Positions 7,657 to 15,158 of a DNA stretch of 37,737 nt are shown here, piece by piece. Position 1 is the stretch's first letter; each line of letters begins with the position of its first letter. Both the position numbers and the translations under genes were made by a program. Source of the stretch: Sulfurivirga sp964427185 (lineage in GTDB: Bacteria > Pseudomonadota > Gammaproteobacteria > Thiomicrospirales > Thiomicrospiraceae); contig CAYRSN010000014.1 of assembly GCA_964427185.1 (NCBI GenBank), positions 1 through 37,737 on the forward strand, read 5' to 3'. The notes beneath the pieces are model-generated. The model had not been told where the DNA came from and ran no database searches. It saw nothing but the letters and a program-made list of their open reading frames with translations.

Positions 7657-9060
7657 TTACACGGAGTAATACAGATCGAACTCGATCGGATGGGTGGTCA
7701 TGCGAAGTTGCGTGACATGCTCCATCTTCAGGTCGATGTATGCGTCGATCATGGCATCGGTGAAGACACCGCCTGCTTTCAGGAATTCACGATCCTTATC
7801 CAGCTCTTCCAGTGCCTGCTCCAGAGAGTTACATACGGTTGGGATTTTTGCTTCCTCTTCTGGTGGCAGGTCATACAGATCTTTTTCAGCAGCCTCGCCT
7901 GGATCGATCTTGTTCAGGATGCCGTCAAGACCCGCCATCAAGCAGGCTGAGAAGGCCAGGTATGGGTTGGCGCTTGGATCAGGGAAGCGCAGCTCTACGC
8001 GACGTGCTTTAGGGTTCGGCGCGTAAGGAATACGAATGGAAGCAGAGCGGTTTTTGCCGGAGTAGGCAAGCAGGATAGGCGCCTCAAAGCCTGGTACCAA
8101 GCGCTTATAGGAGTTGGTGCCAGGATTTGTGAAGGCATTCAGTGCGCGCGCGTGCTTGATCAGCCCGCCGATGTACCACAGGGCTTCTTGTGACAGGCCG
8201 GCATACAGATCGCCTGCGAAGATATTTTTACCGTCTTTGCTCAAAGACTGGTTAATGTGCATGCCGTTACCATTGTCGCCTACAACTGGCTTGGGCATGA
8301 AGGTGGCCGTTTTGCCGTGTGCTACAGCCGTGTTGTGTACGACATATTTCAGCATCTGCACTTCATCGGCTTTGTTGACCAGTGTGTTGCCTGCAACACC
8401 GATTTCACACTGACCAGCTGTTGCCACTTCGTGGTGGTGTGCTTCAACTGTCAGGCCGATTTCTTCAAGCAGAGTACACATGTCTGCACGGATTTCGTGC
8501 AGCTGATCAACCGGAGGCACCGGGAAATAACCGCCTTTAACCTGAGGACGGTGACCCAGGTTGCCGTCTTCATAAACCTTTTCGCTGTTCCAGCGTGCTT
8601 CATCGGCATCTACTTCATAGAAGCATTTGCCCATCTGCACACCCCAGCGTACGCCGTCAAAGATGAAGAACTCTGGCTCAGGACCAAAGAAGGCGGCATC
8701 GGCAATGCCGGTAGATTTCAGATACGCTTCTGCTTTTTTGGCAATGGAGCGCGGGTCTTTTTCATAAGGGGTGTAGTCCGTTTCCAGGATTTCGCAGCGC
8801 AAAACCAAGGTAGGATCATTAGTGAAGGGATCCACATAGAAGTTTTCCGCAGTCGGCATCAAGACCATGTCGGATTCGTTGATACCCTTCCAGCCGGCGA
8901 TAGAGGAGCCGTCAAAGGTTTCACCTTCTTCAAAAGTGCTTTCGTCCACTTTGGAAGCGGGAATGGTGACATGCTGCTCTTTACCGTGTGAGTCGGTAAA
9001 GCGCAGGTCAACCCATTTGATGTCGTTGTCGCGGATAAAGTCGAGTACTTCTTTTGCCAT
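7657..9060 (-). CDS. glnA: glutamine synthetase type I
   Basis: A 467-residue GSI-beta enzyme that makes glutamine from glutamate, ammonia and ATP as a cytosolic dodecamer. The N-terminal beta-grasp domain is followed by the FDGSSIAGW motif (about residues 49-57), the GPEPEFFIF metal-ligand strand, the HHEVATAGQ block, the NGMHINQSL segment and the RxxxPxxNPxxRRVELRxPD ATP site. The loop DLYDLPPEE carries Tyr396, matching the tyrosine that GlnE adenylylates in E. coli, so the enzyme is probably under covalent control. Length and all blocks are normal. The ATG has AAAGGA seven to eight bases upstream. A sigma-54 type promoter lies about 60-75 bases upstream (see 9118-9135), which suggests nitrogen control. 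Confidence 0.97.
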   Translation of the reverse strand: MAKEVLDFIRDNDIKWVDLRFTDSHGKEQHVTIPASKVDESTFEEGETFDGSSIAGWKGINESDMVLMPTAENFYVDPFTNDPTLVLRCEILETDYTPYEKDPRSIAKKAEAYLKSTGIADAAFFGPEPEFFIFDGVRWGVQMGKCFYEVDADEARWNSEKVYEDGNLGHRPQVKGGYFPVPPVDQLHEIRADMCTLLEEIGLTVEAHHHEVATAGQCEIGVAGNTLVNKADEVQMLKYVVHNTAVAHGKTATFMPKPVVGDNGNGMHINQSLSKDGKNIFAGDLYAGLSQEALWYIGGLIKHARALNAFTNPGTNSYKRLVPGFEAPILLAYSGKNRSASIRIPYAPNPKARRVELRFPDPSANPYLAFSACLMAGLDGILNKIDPGEAAEKDLYDLPPEEEAKIPTVCNSLEQALEELDKDREFLKAGGVFTDAMIDAYIDLKMEHVTQLRMTTHPIEFDLYYSV

Positions 9061-9117
9061 TTGCAGTTCCTTTGGTTTAATGAAATTGAGTCATTCATAA
9101 CATAGACCTCGTGATAA

Positions 9118-9135
9118 TAGCGAACTGTGTGCCAA
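9118..9135 (-). promoter_or_regulatory. probable sigma-54 promoter of glnA
   Basis: Read on the minus strand, TTGGCACACAGTTCGCTA holds the -24 GG and -12 GC with exactly ten bases between them, and TGGCAC is the full consensus -24 block. The -12 block is TCGC where TTGC is usual. Transcription would begin near 9108 and give a leader of about 50 bases. A sigma-54 promoter is the norm for glnA in enteric bacteria. Confidence 0.62.
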
Positions 9136-9277
9136 GTTGCCACCTAAAATTTAGGATGTTCCGTCAATGTAACGAGGTGCAAGGTTTTTGAGAGGTGGGT
9201 ATTGATGCCATGATATGGTTTTGCAGCAAGGTATGCACATTTATGGGGAGGCGTGTGACTTGCAGTGGTGCATCTTA

Positions 9278-9319
9278 ATGTCAGATTGACATGTTTTTGT
9301 CATAAAAGGTTTTTAAAAT
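9278..9319 (+). promoter_or_regulatory. Pho box and -10 of the phoU operon
   Basis: Two 11-bp direct repeats, TTGACATGTTT (9286-9296) and TTGTCATAAAA (9297-9307), match the PhoB site pattern CTGTCATAWAW in spacing and sequence. A -10 like hexamer TAAAAT (9314-9319) begins ten bases after the end of the second TTGTCAT, as in E. coli pstS. The left part also reads as an inverted repeat, ATGTCA-GAT-TGACAT (9278-9292). PhoB from this same operon would bind here under phosphate limitation. Confidence 0.75.
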
Positions 9320-9361
9320 GAATCGGTAATTTTATTTTTATCTGAAAAGGTGGATCTATTC

Positions 9362-10108
9362 ATGAGTGTACAGGATTTTAAAAACCACATGTTGCAGGCT
9401 TATAACCGGGATCTGGAAGCCTTGATGAACCATATTCTGGAGCTGGGAGGGTTGGTTGAGAAACAGCTGGATCTTGCAGTCAGTGCCATGCAGAACAGTG
9501 ATGCGAAGACAGCTAAAGAGGTGCGTCAACTGGATAAGATTGTTAACCAGACAGAGCAAACGACGGATCAGGCCGCGATTCGACTGGTAGCGCGCCATCA
9601 GTCAACAGCTTCGGACTTGCGCCTGATTATCAGCTCCTTGCGTATCGGTATAGACCTGGAACGTGTGGGAGATGAGATTGTCAAACTGGCACGCATGGTG
9701 GAGTATTTCGAGCAGGATAAAGACCACTGCGCGCGCCCTGGGGTGTATCCGAAATTTTATCAGTTGGTGGAAATGGCGCGCGGGATGTTGAAAAAGTCCC
9801 TGGATGCTTATGCACGCCTGAATATTGAAGATGCGGTTGCGCTGCTGGAAGATGAAGAAGTGGCGGATCGTCTGTATAAGGAAATCATGGCGCAGGTGGC
9901 AGAGGATTTTGAAGCGGGACAGTTTGCAAATGTGCAGTGTTTTTTGCAGTTCGTCGCCTCGATCAAGGCGGTTGAGCGCATGACCGATCATCTGGCGAAT
10001 GTGGCGGAAAGTGTTGTATATATTATCAATGGACGGGATATTCGTTCGGCAGATCAGGCAGCGGTTGAAAAAATGCTGCATACCGAGGCAGGTGCAGAGA
10101 CGGAGTAA
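9362..10108 (+). CDS. phoU: phosphate signalling protein PhoU
   Basis: A 248-residue all-helical cytosolic protein made of two PhoU repeats. It links the Pst transporter to the PhoR kinase and keeps the regulon off when phosphate is plentiful. The repeats are seen at RQLDKIVNQTEQTTDQAAIRL (with LERVGDEIVKLAR after it) and again at EEVADRLYKEIMAQ with AVERMTDHLANVAE; these Glu/Asp-rich motifs bind metal clusters in known structures. The ATG at 9362 is chosen because AAGGTGG at 9347-9353 has proper spacing; the in-frame GTG at 9350 lies within that ribosome site. It is the first gene of the operon, which differs from the E. coli order where phoU follows pstB. phoB starts 5 bases after its stop. 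Confidence 0.95.
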   Translation: MSVQDFKNHMLQAYNRDLEALMNHILELGGLVEKQLDLAVSAMQNSDAKTAKEVRQLDKIVNQTEQTTDQAAIRLVARHQSTASDLRLIISSLRIGIDLERVGDEIVKLARMVEYFEQDKDHCARPGVYPKFYQLVEMARGMLKKSLDAYARLNIEDAVALLEDEEVADRLYKEIMAQVAEDFEAGQFANVQCFLQFVASIKAVERMTDHLANVAESVVYIINGRDIRSADQAAVEKMLHTEAGAETE

Positions 10109-10113
10109 AGTGC

Positions 10114-10809
10114 ATGGCAACACAGATTCTGGTGGTGGAGGATGAGGCTGCAATACGCGATATGCTGTGTTTTACGTTGCAGACGGCAGGCTATGAGGTA
10201 TTACAGGCCGCCAACGCAGAAGAGGCGTGGCGTATCTTGCAGCGTGAGGCACCGGATCTAGTGTTGCTGGACTGGATGTTACCGGGGACAAGTGGTATAC
10301 AGCTGTTGCAGCGCCTGCGGCATAACGGCGCACTGGCAGGGATGCCTGTGATTATGCTGACTGCCAAAGGAGCGGAACAGGATCAGGTGGAAGGCTTTGA
10401 TGCAGGAGCCGATGATTACGTGGTGAAACCCTTTTCGCCCAAAGCACTGGTTGCGCGTATTCAGGCGGTGCTGCGTCGTATAGAAGGACATGGTGGGCAG
10501 CAGGAACAGCTACAGTCAGGACTTTTGCGAGTAGATCTGGCTGCTCATAGGGTACTGTGTTGCGGTGAACAGGTACATTTGGGGCCGACGGAGTTTAAGC
10601 TGTTGTGCTTTCTGATGTCTCATCCTGAGCGGGTTTTTTCTCGTGCTCAGCTGTTGGATCAGGTGTGGGGCGAACATGTGGTTGTTGAAGAGCGCACTGT
10701 TGATGTACATATCAGGCGGCTGCGCAAAGCGTTAGAAGCAGGCGGGTGTGCTGACTGTGTCGAAACAGTTCGCGGAGTCGGCTATCGTTTTTCGGGGTCG
10801 CATGCTTGA
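10114..10809 (+). CDS. phoB: phosphate regulon response regulator PhoB
   Basis: A 231-residue OmpR-type response regulator. The receiver domain (about 1-120) has the acidic pair E9/D10, the phospho-acceptor D53 in LVLLDWMLPG, a Thr in MLTAK and the lysine in VVKPFS. The C-terminal winged helix (about 130-228) carries LGPTEFKLLCFLMSHPERV and RTVDVHIRRLRKAL, which are typical of PhoB. On phosphorylation by PhoR it binds Pho boxes such as the one upstream of phoU. A GGAG lies just upstream of the ATG, at the end of phoU. Its last 8 bases overlap the start of phoR. Confidence 0.95.
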   Translation: MATQILVVEDEAAIRDMLCFTLQTAGYEVLQAANAEEAWRILQREAPDLVLLDWMLPGTSGIQLLQRLRHNGALAGMPVIMLTAKGAEQDQVEGFDAGADDYVVKPFSPKALVARIQAVLRRIEGHGGQQEQLQSGLLRVDLAAHRVLCCGEQVHLGPTEFKLLCFLMSHPERVFSRAQLLDQVWGEHVVVEERTVDVHIRRLRKALEAGGCADCVETVRGVGYRFSGSHA

Positions 10810-12061
10810 AGCTTTACGCCGTGAGCTGGTGATTCTGTTGCCACTGGGTGGTATCTGGTTACTGTTGTTGGTGGATTGGGGGCGTTGGGCAGGTGGGCTG
10901 TGGCTGCTTTATGGCCTCTATCACCTTTTTCAGGCTGGACGTGTTCTGAAAGGCAGGCCGCCGCTCTCTATTGGTGCATGGCCAGCGGTATGGGGTCATT
11001 TTAGTTATCTTGCGCGTAAGCAGCAAAAAACTTTCACGCAACGGGAAGCGAAGCTGTTGCAGTTTGAGAAAATGCTTAAAGCGCTGCCATTAGGGGTGAT
11101 GCAGCTGGATCAGCATGATGCCATCGTATGGGAAAATGATAGTGCACAGCAGTTGCTGAAGCTGAAGCCGGAAGACCGTGGCAAGCCTGTGCAATATCTG
11201 CTGCGTCTGCCGGAATTTGTGCACTGGCTGGAAAATAAGCCGGTTACGCCATTAAAACTGATCATGCCGGAACCTAAACTGAATGTACTTAAGTTTCAGC
11301 TTTTACCATTTTCGGCAGGGTTTCTGTTGCTGATTCAGGATATTACCGCGGAGTATGATCTTGACCAGGTGCGTCAGGACTTTGTCGCGAACGCTTCTCA
11401 TGAGCTGCGCACACCGGTGACGGTATTTATCGGCTATCTGGAAACCTTTTTATCCATGTCGGAGCAGCTTCCTGCCGCACAGCGTACGGCAATGGAGCAT
11501 ATGGCGCAACAGGCGCATAGAATGCAGCAGGTGATAGAGGATCTGCTGGTATTATCTTCGATTGAGCGGATGGAATCCCTGCAGAATGAACAGGTAATAG
11601 ATATGGTGGAACTGGTAAAGCTGTTGGAAGAAGAGGCGCAGCAGTTGAGCGGTGGCTGCCATAGCATGACATTTGATGTGCAATCCAGTTTGGGAATCAA
11701 AGGCGAGCCGGCGCTGGTGCGCAGTATCTGTTCAAATTTAATTAGTAATGCCATCCGCTATACCCCTGCTGAGGGTCAGATTAATGTGATTTGGCGTGTA
11801 GATGCTGCAGGCCAAGGGGTGTTTGAAGTGAAGGATACTGGAATCGGTATTCCACGAGAGCATCTTGCGCGTTTGACGGAGCGTTTTTACCGAGTGGATA
11901 CGGCGCGTTCACGCGCTCAAGGAGGGACAGGGCTTGGGCTTGCAATTGTCAAGCATGCTTTGGAACAACACGGTGGCCGGTTGGAGATAGAAAGCGCCCC
12001 TCGGTTAGGTTCGACATTCCGGGCGATCTTTCCTAAGGCGCGTGTAACAGAATTGCCATAA
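10802..12061 (+). CDS. phoR: phosphate regulon sensor kinase PhoR
   Basis: A 419-residue inner-membrane histidine kinase (E. coli PhoR has 431). Two closely spaced hydrophobic segments (about residues 9-44) have almost no periplasmic loop, as is usual for PhoR, followed by a PAS-like region (about 90-190). The HisKA box FVANASHELRTPVTVFIGYL has the phospho-acceptor H200. The ATPase domain shows NLISNAIRYTP (N box), VKDTGIGIP (G1), RFYRVDTARSR (F box) and GTGLGLAIVKHAL (G2). The ATG at 10802 is chosen because it gives the PhoR-type N-terminus and an 8-base overlap with phoB (ATGCTTGA), implying coupled translation; a longer frame from 10748 lies within phoB. Confidence 0.94.
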   Translation: MLEALRRELVILLPLGGIWLLLLVDWGRWAGGLWLLYGLYHLFQAGRVLKGRPPLSIGAWPAVWGHFSYLARKQQKTFTQREAKLLQFEKMLKALPLGVMQLDQHDAIVWENDSAQQLLKLKPEDRGKPVQYLLRLPEFVHWLENKPVTPLKLIMPEPKLNVLKFQLLPFSAGFLLLIQDITAEYDLDQVRQDFVANASHELRTPVTVFIGYLETFLSMSEQLPAAQRTAMEHMAQQAHRMQQVIEDLLVLSSIERMESLQNEQVIDMVELVKLLEEEAQQLSGGCHSMTFDVQSSLGIKGEPALVRSICSNLISNAIRYTPAEGQINVIWRVDAAGQGVFEVKDTGIGIPREHLARLTERFYRVDTARSRAQGGTGLGLAIVKHALEQHGGRLEIESAPRLGSTFRAIFPKARVTELP

Positions 12062-12072
12062 TTGTTTCATGA

Positions 12073-12090
12073 CCGTGTTAAAACCGTTTC
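12073..12090 (+). promoter_or_regulatory. degenerate Pho-box-like repeat upstream of pstS
   Basis: CCGTGTTAAAA followed directly by CCGTTTC keeps the 11-base period and agrees with the Pho box consensus at about 12 of 18 places. It lies 82 bases before pstS, in the only sizeable gap inside the operon, where a second promoter would make sense. The -10 spacing is not good, so this is tentative. Confidence 0.28.
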
Positions 12091-12171
12091 CCATAATTTG
12101 CACCGTTGGCAAGATGGGCATGAGGAAAGCACATGTCCGTTGAAGATGACTTTTTACTGTGGAGGTTAATC

Positions 12172-13164
12172 ATGAAAAAATGGATGCTGGCAGGTGCATT
12201 GGCTGCAACGATGTCTACGGCATACGCTTCAACGATTGAAGGCACGGGTGCTTCTTTCCCCTACCCTGTGTACAAGTCGTGGATCGGTGAGTATTACAAT
12301 TCAACCGGCAATAAAGTGAACTATACACCGACTGGCTCGGGTGCGGGGATTAAGGCGATTTCAGCGCGTGAGGTGGATTTTGGCGGAACAGATAAGCCCC
12401 TGAAGCCTTCTGTGCTGGAAAAGAAAGGCCTGTATCAGTTTCCAACGGTCGTAGGCGCGATTACTTTAGCTTACAATATCCCTGGTGTCGATAAGCTGCG
12501 TTTGAGCGAAAATGCGCTTTCAGGCATTGTGCTGGGCACCATTACGCATTGGGATAACCCGGTGATTCAAAAAGACAATCCAGGTGTGAAGCTGCCACAT
12601 AAGAAAGTGCTGTTTGTTCACCGTTCGGACAAGTCAGGTACGACGTTTAACTTTACCTACTACCTGTCTAAAATGAACAGTGTTTGGCGCTCCCACTACG
12701 GTGCGAAAAAAATGGTTGATTGGCCGATGGATAACCGTATCGGTGGTAAAGGAAACTTCGGAGTTTCGACTGCCATTAAAACCAACCCATACTCCATTGG
12801 GTATGTGGATTATGCAGATGCTGTGAAAAACAAGCTGGATATGGCACAAATTGAAGCCCGTAACGGTAAGTTTGTTACGCCGACACCAGAGGCATTCCAA
12901 GAGGCTGCCAAGTATGCCAACTTGAATCCTAAGAAAGACTTCTATTCAATCATTGCTTATCCGAAAAAAGGCTACCCGATTGTTGCGGCAACCTTTGTTC
13001 TGGTGCCTAAAGAAAAGCAGGCACGCAATAAGCTGGTCACAGAGTTTTTCGATTTTGCCTATAAAAATGGCGATGACAACGCAGCGAAACTGGGCTATGT
13101 GCCGCTGCCTGAGAGCTTGAAGCAAAAAGTGCGTGCTTATTGGACTGAGAAAGGGATCCAGTAA
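12172..13164 (+). CDS. pstS: phosphate ABC transporter substrate-binding protein PstS
   Basis: A 330-residue periplasmic phosphate-binding protein. The signal peptide is MKKWMLAGALAATMSTAYA, with cleavage after residue 19 (AYA|S). The mature protein starts IEGTGASFPYPVYKSW and contains the phosphate-loop motifs TGSGAGIKAI, DFGGTDKPL and RSDKSGTTFNFTYYLSK, all typical of PstS. The ATG at 12172 has a strong GGAGG at 12161-12165; an in-frame ATG at 12133 would bury the signal peptide. It follows phoR after 110 bases and is separated from pstC by two hairpins, the usual arrangement for making more binding protein than permease. Confidence 0.96.
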   Translation: MKKWMLAGALAATMSTAYASTIEGTGASFPYPVYKSWIGEYYNSTGNKVNYTPTGSGAGIKAISAREVDFGGTDKPLKPSVLEKKGLYQFPTVVGAITLAYNIPGVDKLRLSENALSGIVLGTITHWDNPVIQKDNPGVKLPHKKVLFVHRSDKSGTTFNFTYYLSKMNSVWRSHYGAKKMVDWPMDNRIGGKGNFGVSTAIKTNPYSIGYVDYADAVKNKLDMAQIEARNGKFVTPTPEAFQEAAKYANLNPKKDFYSIIAYPKKGYPIVAATFVLVPKEKQARNKLVTEFFDFAYKNGDDNAAKLGYVPLPESLKQKVRAYWTEKGIQ

Positions 13165-13193
13165 ACAGTGCACTTAAGAAAGCCTTGAGTATC

Positions 13194-13229
13194 CGCATGA
13201 CTTCACCATGTGTGAAGTCATGCGTTTTT
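13194..13229 (+). terminator. strong hairpin terminator or attenuator after pstS
   Basis: CGCATGACTTCAC (13194-13206) and GTGAAGTCATGCG (13212-13224) make a perfect 13-bp stem with the loop CATGT, followed by TTTTT and, four bases later, another TTTTT. Inside an operon this would end most transcripts after pstS and let a fraction continue into pstCAB. Confidence 0.85.
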
Positions 13230-13230
13230 G

Positions 13231-13268
13231 CGTTTTTATGTGTGTCTTGCGGGATACACATAAAAACG
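13231..13268 (+). repeat. second perfect inverted repeat between pstS and pstC
   Basis: CGTTTTTATGTGT (13231-13243) and ACACATAAAAACG (13256-13268) are exact inverted repeats around a 12-base spacer, and three more pairs can extend the stem inwards. No T-run follows, so it is not a second terminator of the usual kind. It ends 26 bases before the pstC start and could shield the 5' end of processed pstCAB message or bind a protein. Confidence 0.8.
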
Positions 13269-13294
13269 GAACGGGTTAACGTATTAGAGGTCAC

Positions 13295-14335
13295 ATGGAA
13301 AAGATTTTTTCTCGTATCAGTCAGCTGAGCGCCACCAGTGTATTTCTGGTACTGATTGCAACGCTTACGGTGCTATATCTGAATGCCAAGCCAGCCATTG
13401 AGGCTTTTGGTGCTAATTTTTTGTGGGAGCCGCGCTGGGGAGTGGAAGTCCCTATTGATGAGCTTGGTAACGAGTCTCATCAGCTGAATGATGAGGGGCA
13501 TCTTGCTGGAGTGACCCGTTTATCCAGTGGTGATGATGAGGATATGGCGCAAGGGGAAGAAAGCTTTGTAGAATATGAAGACTTCATTGAAAGTGAAGAC
13601 GATATCGGCATCCCCATGGATGACATGCTTGGAGAAAGTGGAGACACTAAAGAAATATATGGTGGTTTCGTACCTATTATAGGCACGATTTTTTCCACCA
13701 TTCTGGCGTTGCTGTTTGCGGTGCCCATTGCCATGGGGATTGCGGTGTTTCTCAGTGAGCTGGCACCTGCTTGGATGGCCAGACCGGTAGGCGTTGCCAT
13801 TGAGCTGCTGGCAGCCATTCCCTCTATCATTTATGGCATGTGGGGACTGTTTTTCTTCGGGCCTTTCATTGCTTCTATTTTTGGGGGTAGCAGTGTTTCA
13901 TTGTTGGTGGCAGGACTTGTTTTAGGGATAATGATTATTCCTTTTATGGCTGCTTTGAGCCGGGATGCGATCAATGCGACACCCAATGTGCTTAAGGAAT
14001 CCGCTTATGCTGTGGGGGCTACGAAGTTCGAAGTGGTGAAAGATGTGATTTTTCCCTATGCCAAGGCAGGTATTCTGGGATCCATGATTATCTCTTTAGG
14101 ACGAGCCTTGGGTGAAACCATGGCGGTTGCCTTTGTCATTGGTGGCGTATTCAGACTGCCTGAAAAACTGACCGACCCTACCAATTCAATTCCGGTTGTA
14201 CTGGCAAACAATTTTGCAGAGTCCAGTGGGTTGAGCTTGGCGGCGCTTTATTATCTTGCCTTTGTGCTGTTTGCTGTGAGCTTTGCTGTGATTTTCCTGG
14301 CTAAGCACTACCTGTTACGGAGGAATAAACTGTGA
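13295..14335 (+). CDS. pstC: phosphate ABC transporter permease PstC, with acidic insert
   Basis: A 346-residue inner-membrane permease subunit that pairs with PstA. TM1 is at about residues 13-30. The core (about 124-340) is a normal PstC: IYGGFVPIIGTIFSTILALLFAVPIAMG, the SELAPAW block, IPSIIYGMWGL, and the EAA coupling loop ESAYAVGATKFEVVKDVIFPYAKAGI with GRALGETMAVAFVIG. Between TM1 and the core, residues about 51-121 form an insert with 24 Asp/Glu and only 2 Lys/Arg. By PstC topology it should face the periplasm. I do not know this insert from other PstC proteins. The ATG has GAGG six bases upstream. The 3' end overlaps pstA by four bases (GTGA). Confidence 0.94.
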   Translation: MEKIFSRISQLSATSVFLVLIATLTVLYLNAKPAIEAFGANFLWEPRWGVEVPIDELGNESHQLNDEGHLAGVTRLSSGDDEDMAQGEESFVEYEDFIESEDDIGIPMDDMLGESGDTKEIYGGFVPIIGTIFSTILALLFAVPIAMGIAVFLSELAPAWMARPVGVAIELLAAIPSIIYGMWGLFFFGPFIASIFGGSSVSLLVAGLVLGIMIIPFMAALSRDAINATPNVLKESAYAVGATKFEVVKDVIFPYAKAGILGSMIISLGRALGETMAVAFVIGGVFRLPEKLTDPTNSIPVVLANNFAESSGLSLAALYYLAFVLFAVSFAVIFLAKHYLLRRNKL

Positions 14336-15153
14336 GCCGTTCATCACGTCTGTTTGTGAATAAAGCCTTTATCGCATTGTCCAGTGTAACGGCATTATTA
14401 GGCCTGTTTTTTCTGGGATGGATTCTGTTTACCCTGTTATCCAAGGGTGTCCAGGCGCTTGAATGGCGTATTTTTACGGAAGATCTGGTCAACGGTGGAT
14501 TGCGGAACCTGATGTGGGGACAGTTTGTTCTCTCTGTGATGGCAACGCTATTAGCTGTACCTATTGGTGTTTTGGCGGGAATTTATCTGCAGGAGTATGC
14601 AAACCATACCCGCTTTGCGAACTTTGTAAGAGAACTTTCCGATGTCATGATGTCTGCACCATCTATCGTAATTGGTACGTTTGTTTATGCGATTCTGGTA
14701 GTGCCAGTCGGGCATACCAATGGTTGGGCAGGTATTGTGGCGCTGGCTATTTTGATGTTGCCAATTGTTGTGCGTACCACAGATGATATGTTGAGCCTGA
14801 TTCCCAGAGAATTGCGCGAGGCAGGCGTAGCTTTGGGTGTGCCGAAATATCGGATTATTCTGGATATCATCGTACGTGCGGCTAAAGTTGGCATTATGAC
14901 AGGCCTGTTGCTAGCCTTTGCGCGCATCGTTGGTGAAACCGCTCCATTGCTTTATACCAGTGGAACAAGTGAATTTTGGACGACTAACCTGAATGAAACT
15001 TTCCCTTCGCTAACCGTCGCTATTTATAACCTGGCTACTATGCCGGAAGAAAAACTGGTGCAGCTGGCATGGGCAGGTGCATTTATTTTGACGGTGTTTG
15101 TCTTGCTGTTGAATATTGTTGGCCGCTACGTTGTTCGTGAGAAAAGGATGTAA
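14332..15153 (+). CDS. pstA: phosphate ABC transporter permease PstA
   Basis: A 273-residue inner-membrane permease, partner of PstC. TM1 is at about residues 14-38. The core has the ABC permease pattern with SDVMMSAPSIVIGTFVYAIL, the EAA loop ELREAGVALGVPKYRIILDIIVRAAKVGI and ARIVGETAPLLYTSG, which is specific to PstA. The start is a GTG at 14332 that overlaps the pstC stop (GTGA), with GGAGG upstream inside the end of pstC; translation is probably coupled. pstB follows after five bases. Confidence 0.95.
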   Translation: MSRSSRLFVNKAFIALSSVTALLGLFFLGWILFTLLSKGVQALEWRIFTEDLVNGGLRNLMWGQFVLSVMATLLAVPIGVLAGIYLQEYANHTRFANFVRELSDVMMSAPSIVIGTFVYAILVVPVGHTNGWAGIVALAILMLPIVVRTTDDMLSLIPRELREAGVALGVPKYRIILDIIVRAAKVGIMTGLLLAFARIVGETAPLLYTSGTSEFWTTNLNETFPSLTVAIYNLATMPEEKLVQLAWAGAFILTVFVLLLNIVGRYVVREKRM

Positions 15154-15158
15154 TTGAA

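Larger units (their letters stand above)
9061..9361. other. divergent regulatory region between glnA and phoU
   Basis: About 300 bases without a gene. The left part (9061-9135) holds the glnA leader and a sigma-54 type promoter on the minus strand. The right part (9278-9361) holds a Pho box, a -10 and the phoU leader. The middle (about 9136-9275) should carry the NtrC enhancer sites if glnA is sigma-54 dependent, but I see only partial TGGTGCA-type half sites (for example near 9265-9271), none good enough to call. Confidence 0.7.

Noticed and set aside
8257..8991. 244-codon open frame on the plus strand opposite glnA
   Set aside because: It lies fully within a well conserved gene on the other strand, has no ribosome site and encodes no known domain.
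9221..9275. Possible NtrC sites (TGCA-rich half sites)
   Set aside because: Only single half sites such as TGGTGCA were seen; none forms the full inverted repeat with the right spacing.
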